From: SpSt-600 sp042408195
GTDB taxonomy: Bacteria > Chloroflexota > Anaerolineae > SpSt-600
Assembly (NCBI GenBank): GCA_042408195.1
Contig: JBHOQL010000040.1
Location: 1-64,000 of the forward strand
Direction of reading: 5' to 3'
DNA length: 64,000 nt
A model generated the notes under the pieces. It did not search any database. It was not told the origin of the DNA and was given only the letters and a program-made list of their open reading frames with translations. Shown here piece by piece: positions 39,959 through 49,819 of this stretch; within the stretch, counting starts at the first letter, position 1, and the number at the start of each line of letters is the position of its first letter. Made by a program: the position numbers and the translations under genes.

Positions 39959-42900
39959 TCAGTTAGGAGGCTGGTAACCCTTAAGGACAATGGGGAGGAA
40001 ATTTCTCCGTGGAGAACCTTTCAGCCAGAGAGCTCGCTCCCAAAGAGGTTTTCCTCTTTCCCCGAAAAGGGCTTCATGATAGAAGAGTTGTTCTCTATAG
40101 GTCACCAATTCAAGTCCCCAGCGCACAGTAGAAGAGGAACCCGCGGGGATGGAACCCTCCCAACGCAGAAATCCTCTTCCAACCTCTCCAATCCCCGTTT
40201 CCCAGGAGAAGGAACCGGGGACGAGTTTTGCGCTTGTGGGGATATGTATAAAGGCCAGAACCTCAGCGGCATCGCCGGGACCATGGTTGCGAAGGGTGAG
40301 AGTGCAGGAAACGGGGATACCCGTAAGCGTTTCCTCCGGCACACATTCCAGAGTTGATAGACCCAGGTCCGGCGTCTCCACTCCAACTTGGGCCTCTCGG
40401 CGGAAATATATGCCCTGTTCCTCAATCCCCAGCATTACCTCCTGGCGGATTATCGTTCCGGCGGAGGTGTTTTCACCAACCAGGGCCCGATAGGATATGG
40501 TTACAGAGCTCCCGGGTAAGATCGAACCACGCCAGGATAGAGCTGAGGAAACAGGGTCGTAAACAGCCGGGCCGTTCAGAGAGGAAGGCAGGAAAATCAA
40601 TTCCGCTGGGATGGTGGCAAAGAAAGAAGCCGTTATGGATTCTACCCCATCGTTCCGCAAGACGAGGGTCCAAGTCACCTCTGCACCGGGCATAACGGAG
40701 GCCGGGTGGGCTGAAAAGGAGGAAGAACCAAGCCAGGACAGAAACCCTGCAACCCTTTCCATGACTTCAGGACGCACTCCTTCCGGCAAGGCTTCGAAAG
40801 GAAAAGCGAAGAAAACCGAAGCCCAACGTTCTCCCCGGCGAGCTAGCCCGATTGCCCTTCTTTCCTGGTCGCGGAAGACAACGGTCGTACCCGGAACAGG
40901 TTCGAGGGCATCGGACCAGTTTCGGAACGGGTATTCCAGAGGCCAAGGGCCGAGGTTTTCCCCGATGGGTTCCCCTGGCACACCAACGACTAAAACGGGG
41001 GTCACATCCTCAGTCCACGTAAGAACGCCGAGGAAGGGAAGCAGGGAACCGGTCCCTCTGCAGAACGGAGCACTGTCCGGACTTCGGCAGAAGAGGAAAT
41101 CCTGGGAGGAAAGGAAAAGCCTGCCACCTCCGAGGAGGTAATCGGCCAGAGCGTCCTCATCCTCTGGCCTCACGGGGTCATGCCAGTTGTAGCCTGTCCA
41201 CCATAAAACCATGGGATACCAGCTCAGCATCTCGTAGGGGACTTTTGAATCGGTAGCGCTGAGGAGGTCGTACTGAAGGCCAGCCTCAGCCATGGCCCTC
41301 TCGTATTTGTCCGCTTGCTCATACCACCGGTCCTGGTCCACCAGCAATATGGGAGCCGGGGTTTTAGTGGTTATTACCACCGAGGCGGAAAGAGTTGGAG
41401 AGAGGGAGGAACGCAGAACTACGGTTACAGTATCCCGCTCATTCCACCTGGCATCCGGCGGTATCGCTACTTGAAATTCGATCTTATCGGCTGCGCAGGG
41501 AGCGAGGTTGAGGGACTGGGTAGTGGGAGTGACGGGCCACCGGCCCCCATCAACAGAAATACTGACGGTGTCATATCCAACCCTTCCCGTGTTCCTGATC
41601 GTAATCCCATGGGTGATTACATCACCCGGCCGGCCTATGATGGTCTGGGTTGATGTAAGCACCTGAAGGCCAGCTTGAGGGACAGGAGCCGTTAGCCAAG
41701 ATATGGCTTTATCCATGACCTCTTTCCGGATGGCTCTGTCAGCTATAGCTTCAAAGCCGAAGGAGAAGTAGAGCACGCGGTAATCGAGGCACACCCCCAC
41801 GACAAGGCCTCCGTAGCCCCCGCCTGAATAAGCCAGGACTGGGGAAGCCTCCACCTGATCGGCAGGCTCCACCATATCAGGGAAAAGCTGATTGTCGGCG
41901 CCGTCCCCGCCGGCAATGGAGAAACTCAGGCCAGAGAATGGCCCTTCAGGAAGGCCATAAAGGCTCCAGCTTTCACTGTTATCCTGGACGAAACGAGCCT
42001 TGAGGTACTTGGTGTAATAAGGGAAATAACCGATTCCGCCTCCGTCCAGGAAACCTATGTCTTGGCCGCTCAGAAAGAGCCTGCCGCCGGAAGAAAGGTA
42101 ACCGGTTATAGCACTTTCTGCTCCTATGTAGCCCGGGGCATCTTGAGGTGCGCTCCATATCACAAGGTCGTAGTGTTTCAATCGTTCTGCCGTGGGGATG
42201 TCACCCGGAAGGCGCCGGATTGACCATTCATCGTAAACGTAAGCAAGGTCGTCAAGGGCCTGGCGGTAATAAGCAATATGGCTTCCATAATACCAAGCTC
42301 CACTGTCCACTAAGAGGATGGTAGGAGCAGGGGGAAGTCTCAAGGTCACCGAGGTTGTCTCACCGGCTACGATTTTAGCGGTAGTAGTCATTACCCTGTA
42401 GCCCAGAACGCGGGCCACTACTTCGTAATTCCCAGCTGGGAGGGATACGACCCAATAGCTGGCTGTGGCCGTTAAAGGTGTTCCCGGGAGCAGGATGAGG
42501 GCGGTCAAGGGCTCACCGGTTGCAGCCTCGCGGACGTGAACCTCAAGGGTTCCAGTAGGCTGGGGCTGGAGGATGAAATTGACACTCGTAGTGGCACCAG
42601 TTAGGACGGCAACGTTAGAAACAGTGTGGGAGAAGTAACCAAAAGCTGAGGCGGTTACATTGTAAAGGCCAGGAGCCAAATAAAGGGCATAGTGGCCGGA
42701 ATGGTCAGAGGAAGTGTTTCCACCTCCTATACTGCCCTTTGATATAGCTGAAATAGTTGCTCCCGAGATCGGATTTCCATCCACACCCTGCACTATCCCC
42801 TGAATGCTCCCGGCATTTAGAAGGGTTGCTACTGCGGCAAAGGCGTCTACCCTCCCCCAGCCGGAATCGTTGTTTGGGATTGTGGAGCTCAGAGGGACGG

Positions 42901-44179
42901 CAGTTGACGTTATGAGGAAAAGGGTCTGGGTCACGCTTATGGTGGGACTTACCGAACGCATTAGGGCTATCAAACCTGCGACATGGGGTGTTGCCATGGA
43001 TGTTCCGCTCCAAGAGGCATAGGTCCCACCGGGAAAAGAGGAGCGGATGTTTACTCCAGGAGCCACCACATGGGGACGGATTTCGTTCCAAGGGGAAGGG
43101 CCGCGGCTGGAAAACTGAGCCACTTCATCGTAAGGGTCCGTTGCCCCTACAGCTATCGCTTCTGGGAGAGAAGCTGGGGAGTACACCGAGGCAGGGCTGG
43201 GGCCTCCGTTCCCAGCGGCAAAGACAGGTATTATTCCAGCAGCCCTGAGGGCTCGGATATCGGTCTGGAAGACAGTGTTCATGGCGTTGGCATCCCCCCA
43301 GGAGCAATTAACCACATCGGGAGCGAGAGCAGGGTCGCCTTCCGGAGCCAGGAGCCACTGGAAACCGGCATGGATCCAAGAATCGTAGCCGTAACCGTTG
43401 CCATCCAAGACCTTAACCGCGATCCACTTTGCCCCAGGAGCAACACCTATACCTTCTTGGCCCACTGCTATGCCGAGGACATGAGTGCCGTGGCCGTGGT
43501 CGTCAAAGGGGTAAGAGGAGCGGGTCACGGGATCAAACCAGTTCCCAGTGTGCACAGCAGGGCCATGGGGATTGTAACCCCGGTAATTGAATTTCAAAGC
43601 AGGGTGGAGCCAATCGGCCCCAGTGTCCATTACAGCCACCACGGCTCCTGCTCCGGAAACGCCAAGGGAAGCCCAGACCTCAGGCGCCCGGATGCGTTCA
43701 ACGTTCCACCCCGCCGACGGAGGGGCTGGAAATTCTGCTTTGAGCCACTGGCGGTAGTGGTCCAAAAGGATGATTGAGACCGAAGGGTGTGTGGCAATCT
43801 GCTGTATGACCTGCGGTTTCGCCTTAAGAGCGAAACCGTTGAAGATCCAGAAAGGGGTGTATGATTCTACGAGCCCGGCGGCTTTAGCTTCGTCGAAATA
43901 GGACCTGAGGGGACCCTGCGTTCTGGCGGCTAAGGATCTGAGGTTAGTTACCAGTTTATCTCTGTTTCCGGCCCATTTCTCCGGCAGTTCCTGTTCTCTG
44001 AGAACTACGATTACGGGGAGCAAATCGCTTGGACCAGCAGAAACGAGTGCTTTCACCAGCGCTGGCTCCATGAAAGCTTTGAATTGAGGAGGTGGTTTCT
44101 CAGCCGAGGCTAAAAGCCCAAATCCCAGCAAAAAAATAGGTGGGATAAAGAGGAAAAACACTATCCTGAGCTTTGACAA
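39959..44179 (-). CDS. Very large secreted subtilisin-like serine protease (S8) with adhesin-like repeats
   Basis: A 1406 aa exported protein. A signal peptide (to about 26) and a propeptide inhibitor-like region are followed by a complete S8 domain: Asp185 (VMDTGAD), His230 (HGHGTHV), Asn324 and Ser394 (SGTSMATPH). Downstream are two carboxypeptidase-regulatory-like domains (near 455-630), two copies of an alpha/beta module starting ILLVD-x3-W-Y (near 635 and 960), each followed by CARDB/DUF11-like Ig domains, and a final FLPIVLKG motif. Start TTG 44179 with GGAGGGAGGC. Likely digests external protein; no lipobox or sortase motif is seen. It is a single-gene unit. Confidence 0.9.
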   Translation of the reverse strand: MSKLRIVFFLFIPPIFLLGFGLLASAEKPPPQFKAFMEPALVKALVSAGPSDLLPVIVVLREQELPEKWAGNRDKLVTNLRSLAARTQGPLRSYFDEAKAAGLVESYTPFWIFNGFALKAKPQVIQQIATHPSVSIILLDHYRQWLKAEFPAPPSAGWNVERIRAPEVWASLGVSGAGAVVAVMDTGADWLHPALKFNYRGYNPHGPAVHTGNWFDPVTRSSYPFDDHGHGTHVLGIAVGQEGIGVAPGAKWIAVKVLDGNGYGYDSWIHAGFQWLLAPEGDPALAPDVVNCSWGDANAMNTVFQTDIRALRAAGIIPVFAAGNGGPSPASVYSPASLPEAIAVGATDPYDEVAQFSSRGPSPWNEIRPHVVAPGVNIRSSFPGGTYASWSGTSMATPHVAGLIALMRSVSPTISVTQTLFLITSTAVPLSSTIPNNDSGWGRVDAFAAVATLLNAGSIQGIVQGVDGNPISGATISAISKGSIGGGNTSSDHSGHYALYLAPGLYNVTASAFGYFSHTVSNVAVLTGATTSVNFILQPQPTGTLEVHVREAATGEPLTALILLPGTPLTATASYWVVSLPAGNYEVVARVLGYRVMTTTAKIVAGETTSVTLRLPPAPTILLVDSGAWYYGSHIAYYRQALDDLAYVYDEWSIRRLPGDIPTAERLKHYDLVIWSAPQDAPGYIGAESAITGYLSSGGRLFLSGQDIGFLDGGGIGYFPYYTKYLKARFVQDNSESWSLYGLPEGPFSGLSFSIAGGDGADNQLFPDMVEPADQVEASPVLAYSGGGYGGLVVGVCLDYRVLYFSFGFEAIADRAIRKEVMDKAISWLTAPVPQAGLQVLTSTQTIIGRPGDVITHGITIRNTGRVGYDTVSISVDGGRWPVTPTTQSLNLAPCAADKIEFQVAIPPDARWNERDTVTVVLRSSLSPTLSASVVITTKTPAPILLVDQDRWYEQADKYERAMAEAGLQYDLLSATDSKVPYEMLSWYPMVLWWTGYNWHDPVRPEDEDALADYLLGGGRLFLSSQDFLFCRSPDSAPFCRGTGSLLPFLGVLTWTEDVTPVLVVGVPGEPIGENLGPWPLEYPFRNWSDALEPVPGTTVVFRDQERRAIGLARRGERWASVFFAFPFEALPEGVRPEVMERVAGFLSWLGSSSFSAHPASVMPGAEVTWTLVLRNDGVESITASFFATIPAELIFLPSSLNGPAVYDPVSSALSWRGSILPGSSVTISYRALVGENTSAGTIIRQEVMLGIEEQGIYFRREAQVGVETPDLGLSTLECVPEETLTGIPVSCTLTLRNHGPGDAAEVLAFIHIPTSAKLVPGSFSWETGIGEVGRGFLRWEGSIPAGSSSTVRWGLELVTYREQLFYHEALFGERGKPLWERALWLKGSPRRNFLPIVLKGYQPPN

Positions 44180-44207
44180 GCCTCCCTCCGTTTTCTAACT
44201 TTAAATC

Positions 44208-44236
44208 ATTATAGCTTTTGGGACGGGAAGGGGCAA
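44208..44236 (-). promoter_or_regulatory. Promoter of the subtilase gene
   Basis: On the minus strand, TTGCCC (44236-44231) and TATAAT (44213-44208) are 17 bases apart, placing the start of transcription near 44201 and a leader of about 22 bases before the TTG start at 44179. Confidence 0.75.
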
Positions 44237-44498
44237 TGTTTCACGTTACCTGACTGAAAAACGGTTGCTGGGAAGAGACGATTACCCGATGCCTTTCTCC
44301 TCTCCGAACCTATCCCCCTCATCTGGCACATCTTTCATGACAAATCGTGCACAATCCCTTTTATCTGAAGCGTAGTTACCTCCATCGCTGGGGGCAATGG
44401 ATATCCAGACGGTCCTGAACCTGGCTTCCTCTCAGGGCCACAATTGCTCGGCTTGACGGATACCTTTAAGAACTGAAGTGTTTTAAAAAACGAAAAGG
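44237..44498. other. Intergenic stretch between divergent genes
   Basis: No gene or RNA is recognisable between the subtilase promoter and the Asp23-like promoter. Short open frames have no ribosome sites. The stretch holds no repeat that I can see. Confidence 0.4.
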
Positions 44499-44527
44499 TT
44501 GCTATGAGGTCTGATTTCAGCTAAAAT
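44499..44527 (+). promoter_or_regulatory. Promoter of the Asp23-FakA operon
   Basis: TTGCTA (44499-44504) and TAAAAT (44522-44527) are 17 bases apart. The ribosome site GAGGAGAAGGG precedes the ATG at 44567. The -35 element is weaker than that of most other promoters in this window. Confidence 0.55.
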
Positions 44528-44566
44528 TTGGTAAGCTGGCCGGAGATTGCTTCTGAGGAGAAGGGC

Positions 44567-44896
44567 ATGGAAAGGGGTGAAAGGCTTGGGAAAATTGAAA
44601 TAACGCCTGAGGCTTTGATTGAGCTCATCTCCCTAACTGCCTTGGAATGTTACGGCATCGTTGGCCTTGCCCGCAAGGGTTTCCTATCTGGAGACCTCGC
44701 TCACCCCGGGATAGAGATAAAGTGGGAAGGCCCGGAGTTGGTTATCAGCCTTTACGTGATAATGGAATACGGAGTGCGGATAACGGAGGTTGCTTACAAT
44801 CTTAAGGAAAGAGTAAAATACATAGTGGAGAAGAACCTGGGAATACCTGTGGCGCAAGTCAATGTTTACGTTCAAGACCTGAGGGTAAATTCCTGA
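44567..44896 (+). CDS. Asp23/Gls24 family envelope stress protein
   Basis: A 109 aa protein covering one Asp23 domain: GKIEITPEALIELISLTALECYGIVG at the start, ISLYVIMEYGVRITEVAYNL in the middle and VAQVNVYVQDLRV at the end. Family members are membrane-associated in Gram-positive bacteria and respond to envelope stress; the YloU homologue is regularly encoded next to FakA. ATG 44567 with GAGGAGAAGGG upstream is preferred over an in-frame GTG near 44528. The next gene starts 20 bases later. Confidence 0.87.
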   Translation: MERGERLGKIEITPEALIELISLTALECYGIVGLARKGFLSGDLAHPGIEIKWEGPELVISLYVIMEYGVRITEVAYNLKERVKYIVEKNLGIPVAQVNVYVQDLRVNS

Positions 44897-44915
44897 AGGT
44901 CGGGAGGGGGAAAGG

Positions 44916-46523
44916 GTGGAAAATGCGACATGGGATGGTATAATCCTCAAAGATTTGTTCAAAGCAGCTACTGCCTGGCTTGAACGCAACGTCAATTTTA
45001 TCAATGCCCTCAACGTCTACCCCGTCCCTGACGGCGATACTGGAACGAACATGTTTCTAACGATGCAGGCTTGCGTCAGAGAGATCGAACAGGTGAAGGA
45101 AAACTCTGCTTGGATGGTGGCCCAAAAAGCTGCATACGGCGCGCTAATGGGAGCCAGGGGGAACTCTGGGGTTATCCTCTCGCAGATATGGAGAGGGTTT
45201 GCTAAAGCACTGGATAAAAAAGACGTGATAAGGGTCCAGGACCTGGCCGACGCCCTAGCTGAGGCTACTGCTACGGCTTACAAAGGCGTGATAAAGCCTG
45301 TGGAGGGCACCATCCTAACAGTGATAAGGGAAATGTCTGAAGCCCTTCAATCTATCAAGCACAAGACTGATAACTTGCTCGTTGCCTTGGAGTATGTGGT
45401 GGAAGCGGGAAGGGCTGCTGTGGCCAAGACTCCTTCCCTTCTCCCCATTCTGAAAGAAGCAGGGGTGGTGGACGCTGGAGGGCAAGGGCTCCTGGTCATA
45501 ATGGAAGGCTTTCTAAAATGCCTGCGAGGTGAAAGGTTGGAAACAGAGACCCCCATCGAAAGAGCTGTTGTAAAGACAGAGGCTCTGGAAGGCGAATACG
45601 GCTACGATGTCCAGTTCATAATCAAAGGCCAGAACCTGGACGTGGAGGAGATAAGGAAAAACATATCCACTATGGGCGATTCGGTCCTGGTGGTGGGAGA
45701 TTCCACTATGGTTAAAGTGCACATCCACACCAACGAGCCAGGCACACCCCTCAACTATGGCATAAAGTGGGGTTCCCTTGTGGACATAGTAATTGAGAAC
45801 ATGCAGGAACAGTACCGCGAATTCGTTCTGAGCCGTGAGGCCCAACCCGCCCCTCCAAAAGTCGCCAAGAGAATAGCCGTGGTGGCTGTAGTGCCGGGCA
45901 AGGGCCTGGCTGAGGTCTTTAAGAGCCTCTCCACTGATGCCATAGTTTCCGGAGGGCAGACCATGAACCCAAGCATTGAAGAAATACTCCAAGCCCTCAA
46001 TTCCTTAGACGCCGAGGAAATCATAATACTTCCCAACAACTCCAACGTAATCCTAACCGCGCAACAAGCGGCGGAAATTTCTGGCAAAAAGGTGAAAGTA
46101 ATCCCTTCTCGCACGATTCCCCAGGGTATAAGCGCCATTCTCTCCTTCAACCCCGAACTGACCCTGGAAGAAAATGTTGAAGCTATGAGCGAGGCCATGA
46201 AATATGTGCGCACGGGGGAAATCACTGTGGCAATCCGTTCCACCCAAGTGGAAGGCATAAAAGTGGCCGAAGGTCAGCTCATAGGCCTCCTCGACGGCAA
46301 ACTCACAGCGGCAGGAGAAACAGCCGAGGAAATCATCTTTAAGCTCCTTGAGAAAATGGAACCTGAAAGAGGAGAAATCCTCACCCTTTATTACGGTGCT
46401 GACGTTGAAGAAGGAGAAGCTCTTGCCATAGCCGATAAAATACGCGAGCGATTCCCCAACTTGAAGGTGGAAACCATCTGGGGTGGTCAACCTTACTACC
46501 ATTACATTATTTCCCTGGAGTAA
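44916..46523 (+). CDS. fakA: Fatty acid kinase catalytic subunit FakA (DAK2 family)
   Basis: A 535 aa kinase that phosphorylates fatty acids held by FakB proteins, feeding exogenous fatty acids to phospholipid synthesis. The DhaL-like ATP domain is clear (NVYPVPDGDTGTNM and MGARGNSGVILSQIWRG near the start), followed by the middle domain (HIHTNEPG) and a C-terminal FakB-binding domain. GTG start with GGGAGGGGG upstream. It is followed by a DegV/FakB gene, giving a complete FakAB pair. Confidence 0.92.
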   Translation: MENATWDGIILKDLFKAATAWLERNVNFINALNVYPVPDGDTGTNMFLTMQACVREIEQVKENSAWMVAQKAAYGALMGARGNSGVILSQIWRGFAKALDKKDVIRVQDLADALAEATATAYKGVIKPVEGTILTVIREMSEALQSIKHKTDNLLVALEYVVEAGRAAVAKTPSLLPILKEAGVVDAGGQGLLVIMEGFLKCLRGERLETETPIERAVVKTEALEGEYGYDVQFIIKGQNLDVEEIRKNISTMGDSVLVVGDSTMVKVHIHTNEPGTPLNYGIKWGSLVDIVIENMQEQYREFVLSREAQPAPPKVAKRIAVVAVVPGKGLAEVFKSLSTDAIVSGGQTMNPSIEEILQALNSLDAEEIIILPNNSNVILTAQQAAEISGKKVKVIPSRTIPQGISAILSFNPELTLEENVEAMSEAMKYVRTGEITVAIRSTQVEGIKVAEGQLIGLLDGKLTAAGETAEEIIFKLLEKMEPERGEILTLYYGADVEEGEALAIADKIRERFPNLKVETIWGGQPYYHYIISLE

Positions 46524-46529
46524 GCGATA

Positions 46530-47372
46530 ATGGTGAAGATAATAACCGATAGTGGTGCTGTCTTTGAGGACGAAGCTGAAGTTAGAAAGCTTGGCATAAC
46601 TATTGTACCCCTGCGCATAAAGCTAAAGGATAAAATCTACTACGAGGGCACGGACATTGACAACGAAAAGTTGGTGCGGGAAATTTCCCGCACTAAAGCC
46701 ATCCCGGTTTCCCTTCCACCAACCCGGGACTATATGGAAAAGGTCTACCAGAAAGTGATAAAGGAAGGGGACGAAATTGTAGGAATTTACACCTCAAGTT
46801 ACATGAACCCTGTAGCCTCAGTGGCTCGGGAAGCCAGCATACCCTTTCTGGGGCGAGCTCGTATAACAATTATTGATTCCGAAGTTTCTTCCTATGCCCT
46901 GGGCCTGATGGTCAAAGAAGCGGCAAAGGCGGCTCAGAAAGGCCGCTCGATGGAAGCGATAGTACGGCTCGTTCGGGGTATGATTCCTTATATGTATATT
47001 GCTTCCTTTTCCCAGGACTTGAGATTCCTCCGCCACAAGAAGATCATAAGCCCCGCCCAAGCAATCTTAGGGACTATGCTAGGCCTTAAAGTCTTCCTGA
47101 TAGTGGAGGATGGGAAATTCATACCTCTGGAGAAAGTTCAGACTGAGGAAGAAATGGCTGAAAAACTCATAGAATTCACGGCGGAATTCGTCAACATAAA
47201 GAGGCTGGCAGTGCTGAAGAATGACATGGGCGATACTGTTAATGCCTTCCTGGAGAAATTCGCCGCTCTCCCCTTCAAAGTAAAGCCAACAATACTGCCG
47301 CTCAGCCCTTCTATGATTTGCTACTTGGGGCCGAGAGCCATAACCCTAGCGATCCAGGAAGGAGGTATTTAG
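46530..47372 (+). CDS. DegV family fatty-acid-binding protein (FakB)
   Basis: A 280 aa DegV protein that carries a fatty acid for FakA. The N-terminal ITDSGAVFED and the GIYTSSYMNPVASVA stretch surround the expected acyl-binding pocket, and DSEVSSYALGLMV follows. The usual SS-x-LSGTY motif is changed to TSSYMNPVAS, which might alter lipid preference. It starts six bases after fakA and ends one base before recG. Confidence 0.88.
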   Translation: MVKIITDSGAVFEDEAEVRKLGITIVPLRIKLKDKIYYEGTDIDNEKLVREISRTKAIPVSLPPTRDYMEKVYQKVIKEGDEIVGIYTSSYMNPVASVAREASIPFLGRARITIIDSEVSSYALGLMVKEAAKAAQKGRSMEAIVRLVRGMIPYMYIASFSQDLRFLRHKKIISPAQAILGTMLGLKVFLIVEDGKFIPLEKVQTEEEMAEKLIEFTAEFVNIKRLAVLKNDMGDTVNAFLEKFAALPFKVKPTILPLSPSMICYLGPRAITLAIQEGGI

Positions 47373-47373
47373 A

Positions 47374-49800
47374 GTGGGTGGGAAACCGTCTGAAACCCTG
47401 GAGAAAATACTGAGGCAAGAGGCAAGGCTTGGTTACAAAGACAAGGCTGTACTCGGAGGATTCCGCAAGCTGGCAGCCACCTGGGGTGATTTAGCCCTAA
47501 AGGAGGCAGGTACGGAACAGGAAAGAGCTAGGATCAGGGAAATTGTTGCGTTGCTTTCCCGCTACTCTTCCCTCTCCTCGCTTGAGGAGAGGAAGGCCCT
47601 GCTGGAAAAAATTCACGAACTCCTCACCACCCCAGTTCTCCCCACTTTGAAACCGATTACCACCGCCCCAGTGATCCAGCCCAAACCGTTGGAAGAAAAG
47701 CCTTTGGAAAAGGAGACCAAATTACCAAAGGGTTTGGGCCTTGATTCCCCCGTTATAAAGCTCAGCGGGGTTGGCCCCCGCAACGCCGAACGCCTGAAAA
47801 AACTGGGGGTCCGGACCATAAGAGACCTCCTTTACCTTTTTCCCAGGCGATATGTGGATTACAGCAACATAAAAACCATAAACCGCCTACGCTACGGTGA
47901 AGAGGTCACCCTCATAGGGAATGTTTGGGATGTCAGCATTAGGGAGGCCAAAAGCGGCCTTACCGTGGTCTCCTGCTTGCTGGCCGACGGCACAGGAGTT
48001 ATTGAAGTAAGCTGGTTCAACCAGCCGCATATTGCTCAGCAACTCAGGCCTGGAAAGCAGATCGTAGTAAGCGGCCGCGTGGATGAGTTCATGGGTCGGC
48101 TCACCATGAGCTCTCCCGAATGGGAACTTCTGGATAAAGAGCTGGTGAGCACCGGGCGCATAGTCCCCATTTACCCCCTGACTAAGGGCCTGAGTCCCCG
48201 CTGGCTCCGCCGACTCATGCTCAGGGCAACAAAGTACTGGGCGGAAAAAGTCCCGGATCCTCTTCCCGAGAAGATAAGGGAGGAGCGAAAACTCCTGCCC
48301 CTGGGTTCTGCCCTGGCTCAAATCCACTTCCCCGATAACCAGGAACTCTTGAAAGAAGCACGCCGACGCTTGGCCTTTGATGAACTACTTCTCCTCCAGC
48401 TGGGCGTTATGCGTCAGAAGTTCGCCTGGCGAAGCAATCCAGGGCGTGCTATCAAAGTGGATTACGGTTTTGTGGAGCAAATAACCTCTTCTCTTCCCTT
48501 CGAACTCACAGGAGCTCAGCGCAGGGCTCTTCAGGAGATCCTGAAGGACCTGGCCGATGATAAGCCTATGAGCCGGCTTCTCCAGGGAGAGGTTGGCTCT
48601 GGTAAAACTGTGGTGGCCTTCATTGCCATGCTGGTTACAGTGGCCGCTGGCTACCAAGCGGCTATGATGGCCCCCACCGAAATCCTTGCCGAGCAACACT
48701 ATCAGACCATGACCTCCCTCCTGGAGAGAATGGACCTCAAGCACCTCATTTCTCCCAGGATCCGCCTCCTCATTGGCAGCACAAAACCCTCCGAGAAAAG
48801 GCAAATCCAGGAAGAAATAGCCTCTGGCGAAATAGATATTGTTGTAGGAACTCACGCTTTAATCCAAGAGGGAGTTCAGTTCGCCAACTTAGCTCTAGCC
48901 ATAATAGACGAACAACACCGCTTCGGGGTGCGCCAGAGAGCATCCCTCCGCCAGAAAGGCTACTTACCCCATGTCCTAGTCATGAGCGCCACCCCTATTC
49001 CAAGAACCCTGGCTCTGACCATTTACGGAGACTTGGATATCTCCATTTTGGATGAAATGCCCCCCGGAAGGCAGGGGGTAAAAACATACCTTATTACACC
49101 CCTGGAACGAGAAAGAGCCTACAGGTTCATCCGTAGCCAGATAGAAAGAGGACGGCAAGCTTTCATAATCTACCCGGTAATAGAGGAATCCGAAAGTGTG
49201 GATGCTCCCTCTGCCGTTGCCGAATACGAGCGCTTAAGAAAGGAGGTTTTTCCGGACCTCAATCTTGGCCTGCTTCACGGCCGGATGAAAGGCGAAGAGA
49301 AGGAAAAAGTTATGGAAGCTTTCCGGCAGGGCGAAATCCAGATCTTGGTTTCCACTGCTGTAGTGGAAGTGGGAGTAGATATACCCAATGCTACGGTCAT
49401 GATGGTGGAGGGAGCCCACCGCTTCGGTCTGGCCCAACTTCACCAGTTCCGGGGCAGAGTGGGCAGGGGAAGCGAGCCAGGTTACTGCATATTAGTGGCC
49501 GACTCCGAATCTCCCGAAGCTCTTGAGCGCCTCAAGATTGTAGAGACTATCCAGGATGGTTTCCAACTGGCGGAGAAGGATCTGGAGATGCGGGGGCCTG
49601 GTGAATTTCTGGGGACAAGGCAGAGCGGCCTTCCAGAGCTGAAGCTCGCCCGCCTCACCGACATTAAAATTTTGACCGAGGCCAGGGAAGTAGCCATGGA
49701 GATACTCCAGGAGGATCCGGAACTCCTAAGGCCTGAGTTCCGCTTGCTCAGGGAGGCAGTTGACAGGCTATGGCAGCCTGGAGTTGTGGATATAAGCTGA
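47374..49800 (+). CDS. recG: ATP-dependent DNA helicase RecG
   Basis: RecG remodels stalled replication forks and branched DNA. The 808 aa protein has a wedge/OB domain (near 165-290), the helicase core with Walker A GEVGSGKT near residue 406, the DEQH box in place of DEAH (IIDEQHRFGVRQR), and motif VI (QFRGRVGRG). The N-terminal 110 residues are an extension beyond E. coli RecG, seen in several deep-branching phyla. GTG start with GGAGGT upstream. It is in the fakAB-recG-coaD order found widely in Gram-positive bacteria. Confidence 0.96.
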   Translation: MGGKPSETLEKILRQEARLGYKDKAVLGGFRKLAATWGDLALKEAGTEQERARIREIVALLSRYSSLSSLEERKALLEKIHELLTTPVLPTLKPITTAPVIQPKPLEEKPLEKETKLPKGLGLDSPVIKLSGVGPRNAERLKKLGVRTIRDLLYLFPRRYVDYSNIKTINRLRYGEEVTLIGNVWDVSIREAKSGLTVVSCLLADGTGVIEVSWFNQPHIAQQLRPGKQIVVSGRVDEFMGRLTMSSPEWELLDKELVSTGRIVPIYPLTKGLSPRWLRRLMLRATKYWAEKVPDPLPEKIREERKLLPLGSALAQIHFPDNQELLKEARRRLAFDELLLLQLGVMRQKFAWRSNPGRAIKVDYGFVEQITSSLPFELTGAQRRALQEILKDLADDKPMSRLLQGEVGSGKTVVAFIAMLVTVAAGYQAAMMAPTEILAEQHYQTMTSLLERMDLKHLISPRIRLLIGSTKPSEKRQIQEEIASGEIDIVVGTHALIQEGVQFANLALAIIDEQHRFGVRQRASLRQKGYLPHVLVMSATPIPRTLALTIYGDLDISILDEMPPGRQGVKTYLITPLERERAYRFIRSQIERGRQAFIIYPVIEESESVDAPSAVAEYERLRKEVFPDLNLGLLHGRMKGEEKEKVMEAFRQGEIQILVSTAVVEVGVDIPNATVMMVEGAHRFGLAQLHQFRGRVGRGSEPGYCILVADSESPEALERLKIVETIQDGFQLAEKDLEMRGPGEFLGTRQSGLPELKLARLTDIKILTEAREVAMEILQEDPELLRPEFRLLREAVDRLWQPGVVDIS

Positions 49801-49819
49801 GTTCCCGAAGGAGGGAAAC

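Noticed and set aside
42983..43777. A 264-codon frame opposite the catalytic part of the subtilase
   Set aside because: The minus strand holds all subtilase motifs; the plus frame is a shadow.
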